From Andalucia godoyi (Eukaryota; Discoba; Jakobea; Jakobida; Andaluciidae), in contig VRVR01000006.1 in NCBI GenBank assembly GCA_009859145.1, forward strand, positions 381,464 through 445,463: a DNA stretch of 64,000 nt. Direction: 5' to 3'. The notes below the pieces were generated by a model, which searched no databases, was not told the DNA's origin, and was given only the letters and a program-made list of their open reading frames with translations. Position numbers and translations under genes: made by a program. Shown here in pieces: positions 9,941 through 19,500 of the stretch. Position 1 is the first letter of the stretch; every line of letters starts with the position of its first letter.

Positions 9941-10996
9941 TCACGTTGATTTCTTTTGCGCTGAAGTGGATGGAGCTGCGAGTTCTTGGTCCAATGGCTG
10001 ACCGGCTCCGGAATTCTTCTTTCCGGCCGACAGAAGCGATTCCGGGTAGACCATGCGTCTGTGCAATCCCATGTCATCTCTCATGATGAAGTCCCAGATG
10101 ACGCGCACGTAGCTTGTGTGATGAGGCAGGTTATTGTACCACTCTGGAGCAATCGCCCTGATTTTCGGCAGATTGTTGTGGTTCACAAAGCGGAAGTCAT
10201 GGTGTTCCACATGATATCCTACATTGTACGCAAGCAAGTTCCAGAATCCATAGTACGAAAACGTCTCTGGGACACGCTGGTTCTTGTCATCGACGAAATG
10301 GTAGTGTTCTGCAATGAAATGGCCAGCAAGCGGGTGCAGCCCCATTCCCAAGAACGATCCAGCGGCAAGCCACACGACGGCCCAGATTCCTGCAACCGAG
10401 TAGAGAGCGTAGTTGAAGAGGATGCACGACACCCAATTTGCGAGTTCCCACGCAGTAGCGGGCTGCGGATCGACCAAGAACGGTCGGAGCGCATAGAACG
10501 CCGGCTGCAAAAACACCCAAACCAGCTTGAGCAGGCGAGACTTTTGAAACAATGCGACTTCCCACAGAGACGGGATGTCCGTGTCCATCGCGTACACGGA
10601 GATGTACTCGTGGTGTCGTCTGTGGTACTTCTGGAACGACATTGCAGTCGGGAGCCCCATTGCCCAGTTTCCAATCAGCAGCAGGATCTGGTTTGCAAAA
10701 ATGCCCTTGAATGCAAGATTATGTGACACCTCGTGCAGCGCAAGTGCAATCGTGTGGTTCACTGTCCCAGCAATCGCCCAGCATGACAGCCAGTACATCG
10801 GTGACGAGAGCGTGGGTGCCCAGCACGCTGCCAGAAGGATCACAAACAACCCACGAACAAGACAGTCAACCGCCATCCATGGATCGGGCCCATACAGCTT
10901 GCGAATCTCAGGATGCTGCTCCAGAATCTGAATTCGACGCTCAGGATGCGTCCACTTCGAATGCGCTATAAACGGACTCTTCGTTGCGCTCGACAT
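9941..10996 (-). CDS. DEGS1: Sphingolipid delta(4)-desaturase (dihydroceramide desaturase)
   Basis: 351 residues from the ATG at 10996; the longer frame has an unlikely low-complexity extension from a non-ATG codon. All three membrane-desaturase histidine boxes are present: HEVSHN, the HRRHH box and NVGYHVEHHD. The N-terminal block HPEIRKLYGPDPW and the ADSR-free C-terminal part MGLHRRMVYPES agree with the DES1 family (animals, fungi, protists). The enzyme would introduce the 4,5-trans double bond into dihydroceramide in the ER, using cytochrome b5-type electrons and oxygen. Several hydrophobic segments between the boxes fit the four-helix membrane fold. The last 25 residues are Ser/Ala/Lys-rich and lineage-specific. 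Confidence 0.9.
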   Translation of the reverse strand: MSSATKSPFIAHSKWTHPERRIQILEQHPEIRKLYGPDPWMAVDCLVRGLFVILLAACWAPTLSSPMYWLSCWAIAGTVNHTIALALHEVSHNLAFKGIFANQILLLIGNWAMGLPTAMSFQKYHRRHHEYISVYAMDTDIPSLWEVALFQKSRLLKLVWVFLQPAFYALRPFLVDPQPATAWELANWVSCILFNYALYSVAGIWAVVWLAAGSFLGMGLHPLAGHFIAEHYHFVDDKNQRVPETFSYYGFWNLLAYNVGYHVEHHDFRFVNHNNLPKIRAIAPEWYNNLPHHTSYVRVIWDFIMRDDMGLHRRMVYPESLLSAGKKNSGAGQPLDQELAAPSTSAQKKST

Positions 10997-11451
10997 TTTC
11001 CACACCAACAAGACGCACCACTCCAGCCTGTCTGATCTCTCGAGTACGCAATCAGCTGAAAAAAAAAAGACCAAAAAACAAAACGAAAAATAAAAAACGA
11101 AAAAAAACCCACGAGACAATTAAAGATGGAATTTAAAAAAGAAAAAAGAAAAAGGAAAAAAGAAAAGCAAAGTGGAATTTACAACATTCGTGGTTCAAAG
11201 AGCAACTTCAAAAGGGAGACAGACAGATTTGGTCAAAAACAATTATGGAAAGGAGATTTGTTTTCAAGGACATCAAGAGCGAGCGAGGAAAGCGCCAAAA
11301 ACCAGCAGGCACGCAGAAACAGAGAGATTTCTCATGAGTGCGGGGGGGATATGATCACGGAGATTTTTTTTTCCGGGTAATTGGTTCCATGATTATTCAT
11401 TGAGACAAAAAGACAGAAACGGGGAAAAATGCCCGCTACAGTCTTTGCCTT
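10997..11451. other. Low-complexity A-rich spacer
   Basis: The sequence is strongly A-rich on the plus strand (pyrimidine-rich on the strand of the flanking genes), especially 11057-11170, and would form the 5' region of the desaturase gene. No gene is seen. Confidence 0.5.
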
Positions 11452-12240
11452 TCATGGGCCATTTACAACTGATGTGGACCGTTGGGGGTTCTTTGCAGTG
11501 TTGAATATCCCTCTTGTGTCGCGGTTGCAGACTGCGCATTTCAGAGTTGTCCGCGATCGTTGAAGTGCGCAAGCCTCGCAAAAGTAGTGTTTGCACTCTG
11601 TGACGACCATCGCCTTTGTGCTTGTTGCAAATACTTCTTTGCATATCGGACATGCAGCAGGCACCACCACATCATCATCATTATTGTAACTGCCAGCGAC
11701 AGAACGACCACCCAATGCTGATGCTGATGCTGATGCTGGTTTGAACATGCGGACATCCACCCCGACTCGATTCATCGTTCCGTGATGGCGATTCAGGCGA
11801 CTCCCTTCGTTTCCTTTTTGTTCTTGTTCTTGCGATGGTCTGCGATCTGACGAGTCCCCCCAATCGCGATCGAGCTGCCATCCTTGTTTGTAGTCTTCGC
11901 GGATGTGCGCAAACTTGCATGTGTCGCCCCACGGGCAGTATCCAGTGTCCTTGAAATCTTTGCACATATCCGGCTGATAATCCATGCGAATGCTCGTCCG
12001 AATTGTCCCTCGCTTCGACCCAATCACCACCGGCTCTTTTTCTGTTTCCGTCCCTTCTGTACGCTTGTCCGCTCCATTGTGAGGTTCCAACTGAACCTGC
12101 AGCTTGCTCAGCTTTGCCGCTTTTGCTGGAACTTCAGCAACATCACCACCGTCGCCGTCACTGCTTTCCTTGCCTGTGGGCTCATCACGCTCAACAGCAA
12201 TCGCACTCGTTCTCACCGCCGTCGATCGTTTCCGAAACAT
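11452..12240 (-). CDS. RNF113: RNF113/Cwc24 splicing factor with CCCH and RING fingers
   Basis: 262 residues from the ATG at 12240; the upstream extension begins with TTG. The order is typical of RNF113A/Cwc24: a charged N-terminus, a GTIRTSIRMDYQPDMCKD block, a CCCH finger (CKDFKDTGYCPWGDTC, then KFAH), the conserved REDYKQGWQLDRDW, a low-complexity linker, and a C3HC4 RING (CPICKEVF, then CKHYFCEACAL, then CAVCNRDTRGIFN). The family binds the U2/U6 catalytic region of the activated spliceosome and has ubiquitin-ligase activity. A functional spliceosome is therefore expected even though almost no introns are visible here. The Ser/Ala-rich linker is encoded by a short trinucleotide repeat. 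Confidence 0.9.
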   Translation of the reverse strand: MFRKRSTAVRTSAIAVERDEPTGKESSDGDGGDVAEVPAKAAKLSKLQVQLEPHNGADKRTEGTETEKEPVVIGSKRGTIRTSIRMDYQPDMCKDFKDTGYCPWGDTCKFAHIREDYKQGWQLDRDWGDSSDRRPSQEQEQKGNEGSRLNRHHGTMNRVGVDVRMFKPASASASALGGRSVAGSYNNDDDVVVPAACPICKEVFATSTKAMVVTECKHYFCEACALQRSRTTLKCAVCNRDTRGIFNTAKNPQRSTSVVNGP

Positions 12241-12394
12241 TCCACCCAACAAGGGGAAACACTGGAGAAAGAAAACACGGACAGGCCTGAAACGGGGGGT
12301 TTCTTATCCTTTTATTCTCTTCTTGTTTTACAGTATATATTATTTTCTTTATCATTTTACATTATAATAACAGTGCAAGGGAAAAAGAAAAGAC

Positions 12395-13537
12395 TCAAGT
12401 TGGACTCGACTGGATGGCAGAAAAGTCGAGGAACGAGGCGAGTGGCCTGCGGAGGCTGATGGCTTCGAGGGGCGGGTCGTCCGAGTAGCCGACGCGGAGG
12501 ACAATCGCTGGGATCCTTGTGCCGAGCCCGAGGACAGTGATGAGTTCCTGGTTGAATGGCGATTCCTGGAGGATGGCCGAGTAGGTGTGGGATCGGATGC
12601 CCAAGTGGCCGAAGAGCAGGAGGAGGTCCATGTACAGGAATCCGACCTCGACCATGCTCTGGGGCGATTGGTCTTCTGCATACAGGACGACGAATCCCGC
12701 GACGGCTTCGACCTTGATTTTTGAGTCCGGGACAGAAAACCCTGCAAAGGTCGTTGACGCCATGAATGACTTTGTGAAGACGGTGTAGAAGAGGTTGCGC
12801 AGAAACCACGGGATGCCAAGTGCCTCGGGCGTGAGTCCTGCCTGCGACGTTTTGGCGGCGGAAAAGCTGTTTGTGATCCAGCGGGACAGCTCTTTCTGCT
12901 TGCCGCTGTCCTTTGACTGCTTCTCAAACGCGCGAAACGATCCCTGTGCGATCCACCGCCCTTCGTCCGAGTCCGCTGCATAGTACAACACTGCCGGCGA
13001 GAGCTCTGTCATCGCACGCACGTGACTCTCGAGAAGCGGCCGCTTGCTGTCGTATGCCCGGCGGTCTGTCGTCCGAGTCGCAAGCAGCTGCAGCGTCCCG
13101 GTGTCCTGCGTCATCAAGTCCGCCGGGGCTGCCGGCGGCGCAAGGACAGCCACGCGGACGACGTCCGTGTCGACGGCAGACGTGGAGATAATCTCATAGT
13201 TCACCGTTAGGCCCTTTGCACGCCCTGCCAGAACGACAGACTGCAAAAATGCGCCGATGGAATGAAGCATTTCCCGGTTGTGCGGATCAGTGTGCGGAAT
13301 CACGCGCGAAGAGTCGATCTGGATCACAAAGGACCGCCGGCCCGTAAGCCTGACTTTCCATGGCTGCACATTGTGCGACGACGGTGCAAGAGAGCCGTAC
13401 ACCAGAAGATCCGCAACATCCTCATCAATCTTCGCCGCCGACTCCGCATCCAGCGCACGAAGCTCCGACCACGGCAACCGCTTCGAAATGAATCCGCCGC
13501 TCAAAATCACCGGATAACTCTTGATGAACTGGAACAT
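12395..13537 (-). CDS. Nitroreductase-family (Acg-like) flavoprotein
   Basis: 380 residues from the ATG at 13537. The motif YGSLAPSSHNVQPWKV near residue 50 is the FMN-binding signature of nitroreductase-like proteins (APSxHNxQPW). The later block LLATRTTDRRAYDSK is the RxTxRRxY element of the Acg/Rv2032-like subgroup, and GFLYMDLLLLFGHLGIRSH occupies the place of the helix bearing the flavin contacts. The family is much commoner in bacteria than in eukaryotes, so transfer is possible, but no neighbouring bacterial gene supports it. The substrate is unknown; members reduce quinones or nitro compounds or only bind FMN. The base composition resembles the neighbours, so any transfer is not recent. 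A (TTC)n tract borders the 5' end. Confidence 0.75.
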   Translation of the reverse strand: MFQFIKSYPVILSGGFISKRLPWSELRALDAESAAKIDEDVADLLVYGSLAPSSHNVQPWKVRLTGRRSFVIQIDSSRVIPHTDPHNREMLHSIGAFLQSVVLAGRAKGLTVNYEIISTSAVDTDVVRVAVLAPPAAPADLMTQDTGTLQLLATRTTDRRAYDSKRPLLESHVRAMTELSPAVLYYAADSDEGRWIAQGSFRAFEKQSKDSGKQKELSRWITNSFSAAKTSQAGLTPEALGIPWFLRNLFYTVFTKSFMASTTFAGFSVPDSKIKVEAVAGFVVLYAEDQSPQSMVEVGFLYMDLLLLFGHLGIRSHTYSAILQESPFNQELITVLGLGTRIPAIVLRVGYSDDPPLEAISLRRPLASFLDFSAIQSSPT

Positions 13538-13547
13538 TCCCTATTCT

Positions 13548-13594
13548 CTTCTTCTTCTTCTTCTTCTTCTTCTTCTTCTTCTTCTTCTTCTTCT
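13548..13594. repeat. (TTC)n microsatellite
   Basis: About 47 bp of TTC trinucleotide, starting 10 bp upstream of the nitroreductase-family start codon. Read on the minus strand it is GAA. Confidence 0.95.
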
Positions 13595-14096
13595 TTTGAG
13601 GCAGTGTCCGGCGTTGCTGTGTCCAAGGGTACTCTCGAGTGTGTGCGCTCTCCTTTTGAAATGGTCCACGGAGAGAAGCTCGGAGTGTTTCTCTGTTCTG
13701 CTTGTCGGAACTCGCAAGTCCGACAATTGGCCATTTCGAGTTCCCTCTGGTCCTGACGACATTCTTTCGAAGAGTTGATGCTAGCCACCTGGGACGCCCT
13801 CCCCAGCAACCGTCGTCATTCCTCGACGTCCGGGCGTTTCTCTTTTTCCGTTTTGTCGTTGAGAGTTCTGTTTTTTTTTTTTTTTGGGTATTTTTCTTCC
13901 TTTGATTTGTTGGGTATTCTCTTTTCTGCCTCTGCTTGGATCTTTGCTCGTTTACCCCCACCTCAATCAAGGATCAAACACAAAGCTAAAAAGGAAGGAA
14001 AAGAAGAGAGAAACAAGAAAAGGAAGGGGAGGAAGGAAAAAAAAAACAACAACAAGCAAACAAAAACACAGAAGCAAAAGGAAACAGCAGAAGGAA

Positions 14097-14417
14097 ATGG
14101 GAGGCTGTATGTGCAAGTGTTGTGGATGCTGCGGCGGAGCGTCTCTTGCGGTGCAGGGAGTTCCCGAGAAGGGATCGTCGTTTGTGGTTCGGTATTTCAG
14201 CGCCAATCCGCAGTCGGGAGATTGGATCGGAATTTTTCCTGTTTCGGCTGTCGGGTCCTCGGGATATCTGTCATGGACATCCATTGATGCCACGCAGAAA
14301 AGCGGTACCGTCACAATGACCGCTCCCTATGACACCGGATCCTACGAGGTCCGGTACATTTCCAATGGGGCAAGCGGAGAACAGGTCGTCACCACCCGCG
14401 GATTCAAGGTCGTCTAA
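14097..14417 (+). CDS. Small lipid-anchored protein with SKICH-like beta domain
   Basis: 106 residues from the ATG at 14097. This start is chosen because MGGCMCKCCGCCGG is a textbook N-myristoylation glycine followed by a cluster of palmitoylatable cysteines; the upstream in-frame ATG adds only low-complexity Lys-rich sequence. The remainder is one compact beta domain: SGDWIGIFPVSA, then YLSWTSI, then GTVTMTAPYDTGSYEVRYIS. This is the pattern of SKICH-like domains (D-W-I-G-hydrophobic, then P-x-x-G-x-Y-E-hydrophobic-R-Y). In animals the SKICH fold occurs in INPP5K and in the autophagy receptors NDP52 and CALCOCO1. Membrane attachment at the plasma membrane or endosomes is inference; no enzyme domain is present. 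Confidence 0.65.
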   Translation: MGGCMCKCCGCCGGASLAVQGVPEKGSSFVVRYFSANPQSGDWIGIFPVSAVGSSGYLSWTSIDATQKSGTVTMTAPYDTGSYEVRYISNGASGEQVVTTRGFKVV

Positions 14418-14906
14418 AACACGCCCGTGTCTGCTGTTGCACGGATTGTTCGAATTCAGTTTGTGAAAAACATTAAACAAAATTAAAAAGAAGAAAGGAA
14501 AGAATAATACCGCTGCCACTTATTGCGAGATGATGAAGCAATCTAGAGCGCATGTAAAACATAAAAACACTGCCACGCGCCATGCCGCATGCTTTTGTTA
14601 TCTTCACAACACCGTCCACACGATGCCCGATTCGTTTCCCCCCATTTTGATCATGAAATCCCTATAACATACGCCGCCGCGTTGCATTATGCATGTTGTT
14701 GGGCTGCAACATGAAAAATGTAAATAATAGGTAAATCAAACACGACGGGCGACTGTAGTTAGCTTCCGATATGTTGTTTTTGTTTGGTGTTCATATACAC
14801 AAAACAGTCAGTCCTATCATTTCCTCTCGTTTTTTTCAAACATATTTGAATTTTTTTTTGCTCCTCTTCTCATCAAGACATATATACATATACACGCGGA
14901 TCCTAT
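14418..14906. other. Intergenic region holding repeat C copy 2
   Basis: Apart from repeat C (14513-14712) the stretch is AT-rich with T-runs near 14815-14870 before the next start codon. No coding signal. Confidence 0.5.
14513..14712 (+). repeat. Dispersed repeat family C, copy 2
   Basis: It aligns with 39024-39208 over nearly its whole length: CACTGCCACG, GATGCCCGATTCGTTTC, CCCATTTTGATCAT, AAATCCCT and CGCCGCGTTGCAT blocks. It then jumps to the GCATGTTGTTGGGCTGCAACA end, so about 120 bp of the 39-kb copy is absent here. It lies downstream of the small lipid-anchored gene. Confidence 0.7.
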
Positions 14907-16424
14907 ATGGTGTACACGAAATGGTGGGATTCTTCTGCGCTGGAGGAAATACAGGTGGTTTCTTCGCATTCGGTGATTTCGAAAGTGAGACTGAGTGCGA
15001 ACTGCATGGACCAGGCATTTCGGAGAGTCGCAGAAGGATGCACGCCGTTCTTTATGCTCGGCTCGGTTGCACAATCGCGATCGCGAGAGACTGAGCATGT
15101 TCAAGAACTTGTGCTGGACCGCGTTGATGCTGGAATCAATCTTGCTGAACGCGGATGGGAACCTTCGTTTCGGATGGATTATGAAATCCCGTGCTTTGTG
15201 TCCTCCACATTTTCATCCACTCTTTCATCATCTTCACACTCGTCACCGAGCCAGGAGGGACTTGATGTGCTCTCACTGTCTTCCGTCATGTACAAATCAC
15301 CACCGAAAATTATCGCATTGTCTGCCACGATCCAGCATGAGGAAGACCCGCAGTCACACCGCAGCAGCGGCGATCATCGTCTTCCTCTTCTCCGTCTGTC
15401 GGTTCGATTGCTTCCTTTTGAGTTTTCGCTGAAACGAATTGCTGCGATTCCGCTCGATGCACCGTCTGCGGCGGCTTCCTTCTCGCCGAACTTGCTTTGT
15501 TTTGGATTTCTGGCCTCGGACTCGGCTGCGCGGAAGTTATCGTGCTTGAGCGTGTCGAGTCCGCAGCGAGCAACGGCTGCTGCGTTGTGTGGCGTGTGGA
15601 TCTCTGGGACCGCATCGACGACACATCCGTCGGTTCTCGGTTGGATGTCCTTCTTTTCACTGTCCACAAGACTCGCGAATCGGACAAATGGGCCCTGGAT
15701 CCTGGTGCTGGCGCAAAGTGCAGTTTCGCACATGTGCTTTGAGTTTTCATATCGCCCGCTGAACTCAGGGTTGCCAGTCGCGCACGAAGTTCTACTCCGT
15801 CCAAACGAGTCCTCGTATGATCTTTGCCCGCAGTCGCCAAACGAAGGTCTCCACACAGATTCCGAGCAGTCGAATCGTAATGAACCGCAGCAGGCGCGTC
15901 TGCCGTGCAGTCTGGAGATCCCAAACGCGAGCTTCTTCTTAGCTCGCATCAAAGAGCTGGAGGAAATCGTGCGACACCAGCGACTGGAAATCGAGCAACT
16001 GAAGATGCAGCAGTGCCAGACACGTCCCCCGAATCCTGAGGTCGCTTCCGCAGCAGTAGTTCCAGGATCACCAATCGTCACCTCTGCTGTCGGGCACGTG
16101 GCAAAGTGCTCCGAAGATGCAGTTCCGAACATACGCCATACTGCAAATGCGGCGCGAAGGAGGACTCCATCTCCAATCTTGTCTGACGTGTCGTCTGACG
16201 TGCCAGACGAGATGTATGCATCGCAGTCGGACGATGACACTTCGATTGCGGACAGCCATTCTGTGCTTCTTCCGAGCATTCGCAGTGGCGGTGTCAGCGG
16301 GTCGAGTGCTTCTGCAAGTCTGGTGATTCCAAAAATGGTGGACGACTGCCCTGTGGACAATCTGGATGCCCTGCTCGAACCAGATACGATTGATCTCAAA
16401 TACATGGGAATTCGATCGCGATAA
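14907..16424 (+). CDS. STIL: STIL/Ana2/SAS-5-like centriole duplication protein
   Basis: 505 residues from the ATG at 14907. The N-terminal half follows the STIL N-terminal region block by block: an initial TKWWDSSALEEIQV, FFMLGSVAQS, LVLDRVDAG, a DYEIPCFVSS strand, LLRLSVRLLPFEFSLKR, CFGFLASDSAARKLSCL, AALCGVWISG, and PWILVLAQSAV followed by FEFSYRP. After a linker there is a short coiled coil near residues 345-370 (ARIKELEEIVRHQRLEIEQL), where STIL/Ana2 oligomerises, then acidic Ser-rich sequence. The last 30 residues, with DTIDLKYMGIRSR, lie where the STAN motif (SAS-6 binding) would be. Family role: Plk4 substrate that recruits SAS-6 to start cartwheel assembly. The overall match is by eye. 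The STAN assignment is weaker than the N-terminal one. Confidence 0.7.
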   Translation: MVYTKWWDSSALEEIQVVSSHSVISKVRLSANCMDQAFRRVAEGCTPFFMLGSVAQSRSRETEHVQELVLDRVDAGINLAERGWEPSFRMDYEIPCFVSSTFSSTLSSSSHSSPSQEGLDVLSLSSVMYKSPPKIIALSATIQHEEDPQSHRSSGDHRLPLLRLSVRLLPFEFSLKRIAAIPLDAPSAAASFSPNLLCFGFLASDSAARKLSCLSVSSPQRATAAALCGVWISGTASTTHPSVLGWMSFFSLSTRLANRTNGPWILVLAQSAVSHMCFEFSYRPLNSGLPVAHEVLLRPNESSYDLCPQSPNEGLHTDSEQSNRNEPQQARLPCSLEIPNASFFLARIKELEEIVRHQRLEIEQLKMQQCQTRPPNPEVASAAVVPGSPIVTSAVGHVAKCSEDAVPNIRHTANAARRRTPSPILSDVSSDVPDEMYASQSDDDTSIADSHSVLLPSIRSGGVSGSSASASLVIPKMVDDCPVDNLDALLEPDTIDLKYMGIRSR

Positions 16425-16552
16425 TTTACAAATGACACATTCGGTAAAAACGGCATCAGAAGACGTTCAGGAATGGCCCAAGGAAACGAAATTTGCAAGG
16501 AAACGATGAAGAAAAGGAAAAAGGAGAAGGGGAGAGAAACAAGACAAGCATG

Positions 16553-19500
16553 CTACGAAAATGGCTGTTCGCCAGTCAAGGTGCAAAAGAGTTGCTGGAG
16601 AGTCTTGGAAACGGTCACATATTTCTCGTTTTCCGCAGCCATCTGCGCAAGAACGGCTCGACTTCGACGAAAACGCAAAGCAGACAAGTCTGCAGAGGGC
16701 CGACTAAGCGGGGGAATGTACTGCTTCGCTGGATCACGTGCGGATGAATTCAACCTCTGCACAACGTCCATTTCATCATCATTCAGGAATAGGAGCACGA
16801 ATATGCTGCCCGTAATCGACATCGTAATGGCGCCGCTCCGCAGAGTTCCCAGACAGTCAATGTCGATCTTGCGCATCCGACCACATGCTTCTCCAACATT
16901 AAAATACTCGGACTCAGCGTCGCCAGCGATGGGAGACGCGCGAATCGAGCCCAGTTTGTCCGTATGCAAAAGCCATCGTGCGGAATCTAAAAACACCATA
17001 TCGAGAGGGACACTCATTCTCTTGAAATTAGCAACCGTCTTTGCTTGTATTGGAATACCGGGCAAACTGCTCTTTGCGAGTTGCAGGACGCTCGTCCCTG
17101 CGAACCGCGAAGAAATGGCAACGGTCGATCCCGAACTTCTCATCAGTTCAACCTCGATTGTCGGAGGACTCACTCGGAACTTTGACGAACCTCCGTCGCC
17201 CATATTATTGCCGCCGCCGTCATCACTTCCGCTGCTAGCGACAGACATTCCAAATATTCCATCATCTGTGGAAAATAATATAAACGCTTCTTCTCCAAGT
17301 GAGACGCAACAGAAGCCATCCACACGAACAACCGAGTCGTATTGTACGAGAGGCCTGACGATGCCGTCGCCAAGATTGATAGAACGTGTCTTCAGTTTGA
17401 AGTCGTTCGTTTCCACTTGTAGGAGAAAGGAAAACACAAAACATGCACTGTCTCCTATCCGAACGGGAGGGTCGCTGAAAGCCAGCAACCTGCCCTCGCA
17501 CGTTTCCAGCCGTTGCCATGAGGCAGAAGGATCCGTTCTCAGATAAAACACGGTGGAGTTCGACGCATCATTGTAGCTCGACAGTATCATGGCACCACCC
17601 GGAAATGGAAGCAGCCTCCTGAGCATGCCATCAAAGCAGATGTCCGATTCTTCTTTGGTAAGATGGAGAGATTGATCCACCGATAACAACAGAAGTTCCC
17701 CGGATTCATTGACCAGTGACAACACCGTGTCCGCGCTGTGTCCACAGTAGCCAGAAAAAGGAAGCAGCGACGGGCTCGAGCCGAGTGAAGGAATCAGAAG
17801 CGACGAGAAAAAAACCCGGTCGTCGAACAAGTGCCCAATCCAAAAGGCACCACAGTACGCAAAGCACCGCCCCGTAGTGTAGTCCGCAACGAACAGTGAA
17901 ACGGGGTCCGAGCCGAGCACAGAAGTATGAACGACAGAAAGATGCGTTGAAGATTGATCCAGAGACAACTCCACAACAGCCCCGTTTCGCAGCCCAACGA
18001 GGACATGAACAGACTCGGCGCCATCGAACAACTGTGCAGAGTGCGGAATGAATGAAATCAGAGCGTCGTCCCGCTCAGTGTCCGCCACAGGCACGGGACA
18101 CACACCTTCTGCGATTACTTGCACATTCGCCGAGACGCGTGAGAATTCAAGAAGAAGCACGCGACCCGAGTACGTGCAAACAACGCCGAAATTCCGTCCA
18201 TGTTTCTTCGACAAGTATGAGTGCATGCATGAAATTTCAGCGTCCGTTTCTAAACATGCAGCCAGAGAAAAGAAGACAGTCGAAGACGGGACAGAGGGAA
18301 GAGAGCAGTAAAACAGCTGTCGAGGATGCTTCGCACACGACAGTAAGACGGAATTGCCCAACACGCACGAGTGCTGGAATGCATAATTCAAATCGTCAAA
18401 CTCAAATCGCTGTCCACTGAAAAATGCAACACTAAACCCAGACCGGAATACCTGCACGCAGTATGTCTTCATTGCACAAAAGCTGATCGAAGCCACCTCT
18501 TTCCGTATCAAAACGTTTCCCGTGTCGGACATGACGTCACCAGACAGACGCAGCAAGACGCTATCAGATACGAAAGACACGAGAATGAAAACGTCACCTT
18601 CCGATGCTGCGCTGCAAAACACACCGCTGCATAGTTGGAACTCTGGAAGCGACCGAGACAACTCCAGCGCACAAAATGCTTTTGAAAGGCTTGTCAATCG
18701 CTCTGCACCGGGCACAATGGAGAGGTATTTCGGAGACGCATTTTGCCGGAGAATTGCCTCACCGGAAACCGCAAAATCAACAACAGGAGGACAGCTCCCC
18801 GATTCCGACACGATGCTGAATGTTGTGATACTCGCAACCGGATGGACCGAGGGATTAAGAGAACTCAAAGCGACCGAATTGGAAAAACGATCAAAAACCA
18901 TCATTGTGTCCGTCATGGCTGATACACGGCATCCGAATGAAAAGTTCTTGCAATTCAAATCAATGCGACGACGGGGCTGCAGCTGCGGTACGCTGTTCCC
19001 GGGCACAGTGCCCACCGTAACTTCCACGATCTTGCCATCGGCGTACAACAGCACAAATGATTCAACAATAGCATTCTCTGTCGGGGCGTACGAGGTGTAA
19101 GAGAGCGGGGCATCAAGATAGCACTCGAATGGAAAGCACTCCTCCAGAACGCCACAGTCTAAGTGAAGTGCTGCTTGAATTACACATGGATCTTGAATAC
19201 ATACGAGATAGAGGACCGTAGAACTGAAGGAAAGAAGATAATTGGAGATGCTTCGAAGCGGGAAAAGAAATCTCGGAAACGTGGCATTGTCCTCTTTCCG
19301 GACCGATGGAAATGGGACTGAAGAAAAAGGCATGAGACTGGAGTCCGCGGGTAAATACATCATCACATCAAGCGACACGACCGGAATGCCAATGTGCGGT
19401 CCAATCAACGTCGTGACCGCACACACACAATCCGAGCCCTCGGAAGCATACAGCTCGACGTTTGGAATGCGCTGCATCGTGTGAATGCATCGGGAAGGAG

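Noticed and set aside
15374-16498. Minus-strand open frame of 374 codons
   Set aside because: Antisense shadow of the STIL-like gene; no ATG-supported conserved motif.
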